Made by a program: the position numbers and the translations under genes
DNA from: an uncultured Propionivibrio sp.
GTDB taxonomy: Bacteria; Pseudomonadota; Gammaproteobacteria; Burkholderiales; Rhodocyclaceae
Reading direction: 5' to 3'
DNA: 23,730 nucleotides
Assembly (NCBI GenBank): GCA_938040985.1
Contig: CALHZD010000120.1
Location: 1-23,730 of the forward strand
Notes under the pieces: model-generated
Told to the model about the DNA's origin: nothing
The model's database searches: none
The model's input: only the letters and a program-made list of their open reading frames with translations
Part shown: one piece after another, positions 22,754 to 23,730 of the stretch
Position numbering within the stretch: position 1 is the stretch's first letter
Layout of the letters: every line of letters begins with the position of its first letter

Positions 22754-23730
22754 CTACTGGGAACCCGCTGCCGCGCCACTGTCCTCGGCGGTAATCGCTT
22801 TCATCGACAGGCGTATACGCCCTTTTTCATCCGCCTCAAGAACTTTAACGCGAACCTTTTGGCCGTCCTTGAGGTAGTCTGAAACCGCATTGACGCGTTC
22901 GTTGGCAATTTGCGAGATATGCAGCAGACCGTCACGCCCTGGCAAAATGCTGACGATGGCGCCGAAATCGAGCAGCTTAAGCACGGTGCCCTCGTAGATC
23001 TTGCCTACTTCCACATCCGCCGTAATCGACTCAATGCGCGATTTGGCGGCATCTGCCGCTTCAGCGTTGACCGAAGCGATCGTGATCGTGCCGTCTTCCT
23101 TGATATCAATCGTCGTACCGGTTTCTTCGGTAATCGCACGGATAACCGCGCCTCCCTTGCCGATGACGTCGCGAATCTTGTCCGGATTGATCTTCATCGT
23201 ATACAGGCGCGGCGCATAGTCCGAAACTTCCTGACGCGGCGCAGCAACCGCTGCCTGCATTTTTGCGAGGATATGCAGACGCGCTTCTTTTGCCTGAGCC
23301 AGCGCCACCTGCATGATTTCTTTGGTGATGCCCTGGATCTTGATGTCCATTTGCAAGGCGGTCACGCCTGTATCGGTACCGGCCACCTTAAAGTCCATAT
23401 CGCCGAGATGATCCTCATCGCCCAGAATATCCGTCAGCACGGCAAAGCGGTTACCTTCCTTGATCAACCCCATAGCAATACCGGCAACGTGCGCCTTGAG
23501 CGGCACGCCCGCATCCATCAGCGCCAGCGTCGAACCGCAGACCGAGGCCATTGAGCTGGAGCCGTTGGATTCGGTGATTTCCGAAACGACGCGCATGGTA
23601 TAGGAAAAATCTTCAGTTTTCGGCAGCACGGCAACCATCGCCCGTTTGGCTAGACGCCCGTGCCCAATCTCACGCCGTTTCGGCGACCCGACACGACCGC
23701 ACTCACCGGTCGCATAGGGTGGGAAATTGT
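22754..23730 (-). CDS. pnp: Polyribonucleotide nucleotidyltransferase, C-terminal part
   Basis: PNPase degrades RNA 3' to 5' with phosphate and is part of the RNA degradosome in many proteobacteria. The gene runs off the right edge: the frame continues beyond the ATG at 23638, with NFPPYATGE and RVGSPKRREIGHGRLAKRA, so 325 codons of the usual 700 or so are present. Seen are the end of the second RNase PH domain, with active-site aspartates in ILGDEDHLGDMDFK, then the KH domain (VIGKGGAVIRAITEETG, about residue 188 of the fragment) and the S1 domain (GKIYEGTVLKLLDFGAIV to GRIRLSMKAI). The C-terminus ends in a short Ala/Gly/Ser tail. The start codon lies outside the window. Confidence 0.98.
   Translation of the reverse strand, partial: NFPPYATGECGRVGSPKRREIGHGRLAKRAMVAVLPKTEDFSYTMRVVSEITESNGSSSMASVCGSTLALMDAGVPLKAHVAGIAMGLIKEGNRFAVLTDILGDEDHLGDMDFKVAGTDTGVTALQMDIKIQGITKEIMQVALAQAKEARLHILAKMQAAVAAPRQEVSDYAPRLYTMKINPDKIRDVIGKGGAVIRAITEETGTTIDIKEDGTITIASVNAEAADAAKSRIESITADVEVGKIYEGTVLKLLDFGAIVSILPGRDGLLHISQIANERVNAVSDYLKDGQKVRVKVLEADEKGRIRLSMKAITAEDSGAAAGSQ

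Overview
The window looks like part of a betaproteobacterial chromosome. The evidence is the set of proteins it encodes: a CysB-type LysR regulator, a TyrB-like aminotransferase divergent from uvrB, a tpiA-secG-tRNA-Leu(GAG) run, ETF/ETF-QO genes and an E. coli-like DksA. The order is uncertain; Rhodocyclales-like is a guess made without any database search. Nearly everything is core or housekeeping. There is no phage, transposase, integrase or CRISPR array.

Layout. (1) 1-1493: a sensor histidine kinase preceded by seven tandem copies of an 11-bp sequence that duplicates its own start codon. (2) 1494-2227: a gene-free stretch with a long terminator and the largest array (A) of a short intergenic repeat. 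(3) 2228-6572: moeB/thiF-like and uvrB on the minus strand, divergent from a tyrB-like aminotransferase. (4) 6573-6738: repeat array B and a terminator. (5) 6739-9090: an AsmA-like protein with an extra cytoplasmic N-terminal domain. (6) 9102-9274: tRNA-Asn with a clear promoter and terminator. (7) 9442-11194: a YdiL-like regulator convergent with a cysB + small membrane protein pair. (8) 11232-13236: tyrS and a Nudix hydrolase. (9) 13237-13742: array C and an AT-rich stretch. (10) 13743-15055: tpiA-secG-tRNA-Leu, transcribed leftward. (11) 15231-21039: etfB-etfA-ETF-QO-ygiQ, transcribed leftward with tight coupling. (12) 21188-21583: a tRNA-Pro/Arg/His cluster with promoter and terminator. 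(13) 21800-22231: dksA. (14) 22232-22753: terminators and array D. (15) 22754-end: the 3' part of pnp.

Functionally, EtfB/EtfA collect electrons from flavin dehydrogenases and ETF-QO passes them to quinone. tpiA, secG, tyrS, uvrB, dksA and pnp are housekeeping genes for glycolysis, secretion, translation, repair, stringent control and RNA decay.

The most unusual things are: (a) a family of imperfectly palindromic units spaced 39 or 41 bp apart, in arrays at four intergenic sites, three of them between convergent genes; (b) the 11-bp repeat chain at the kinase start, in which every unit is a start codon overlapping the stop of the preceding four-codon ORF (ATGA); (c) tRNA-Leu and the Nudix gene being separated only by array C and AT-rich DNA, at a position where many betaproteobacteria carry the complex I (nuo) operon.
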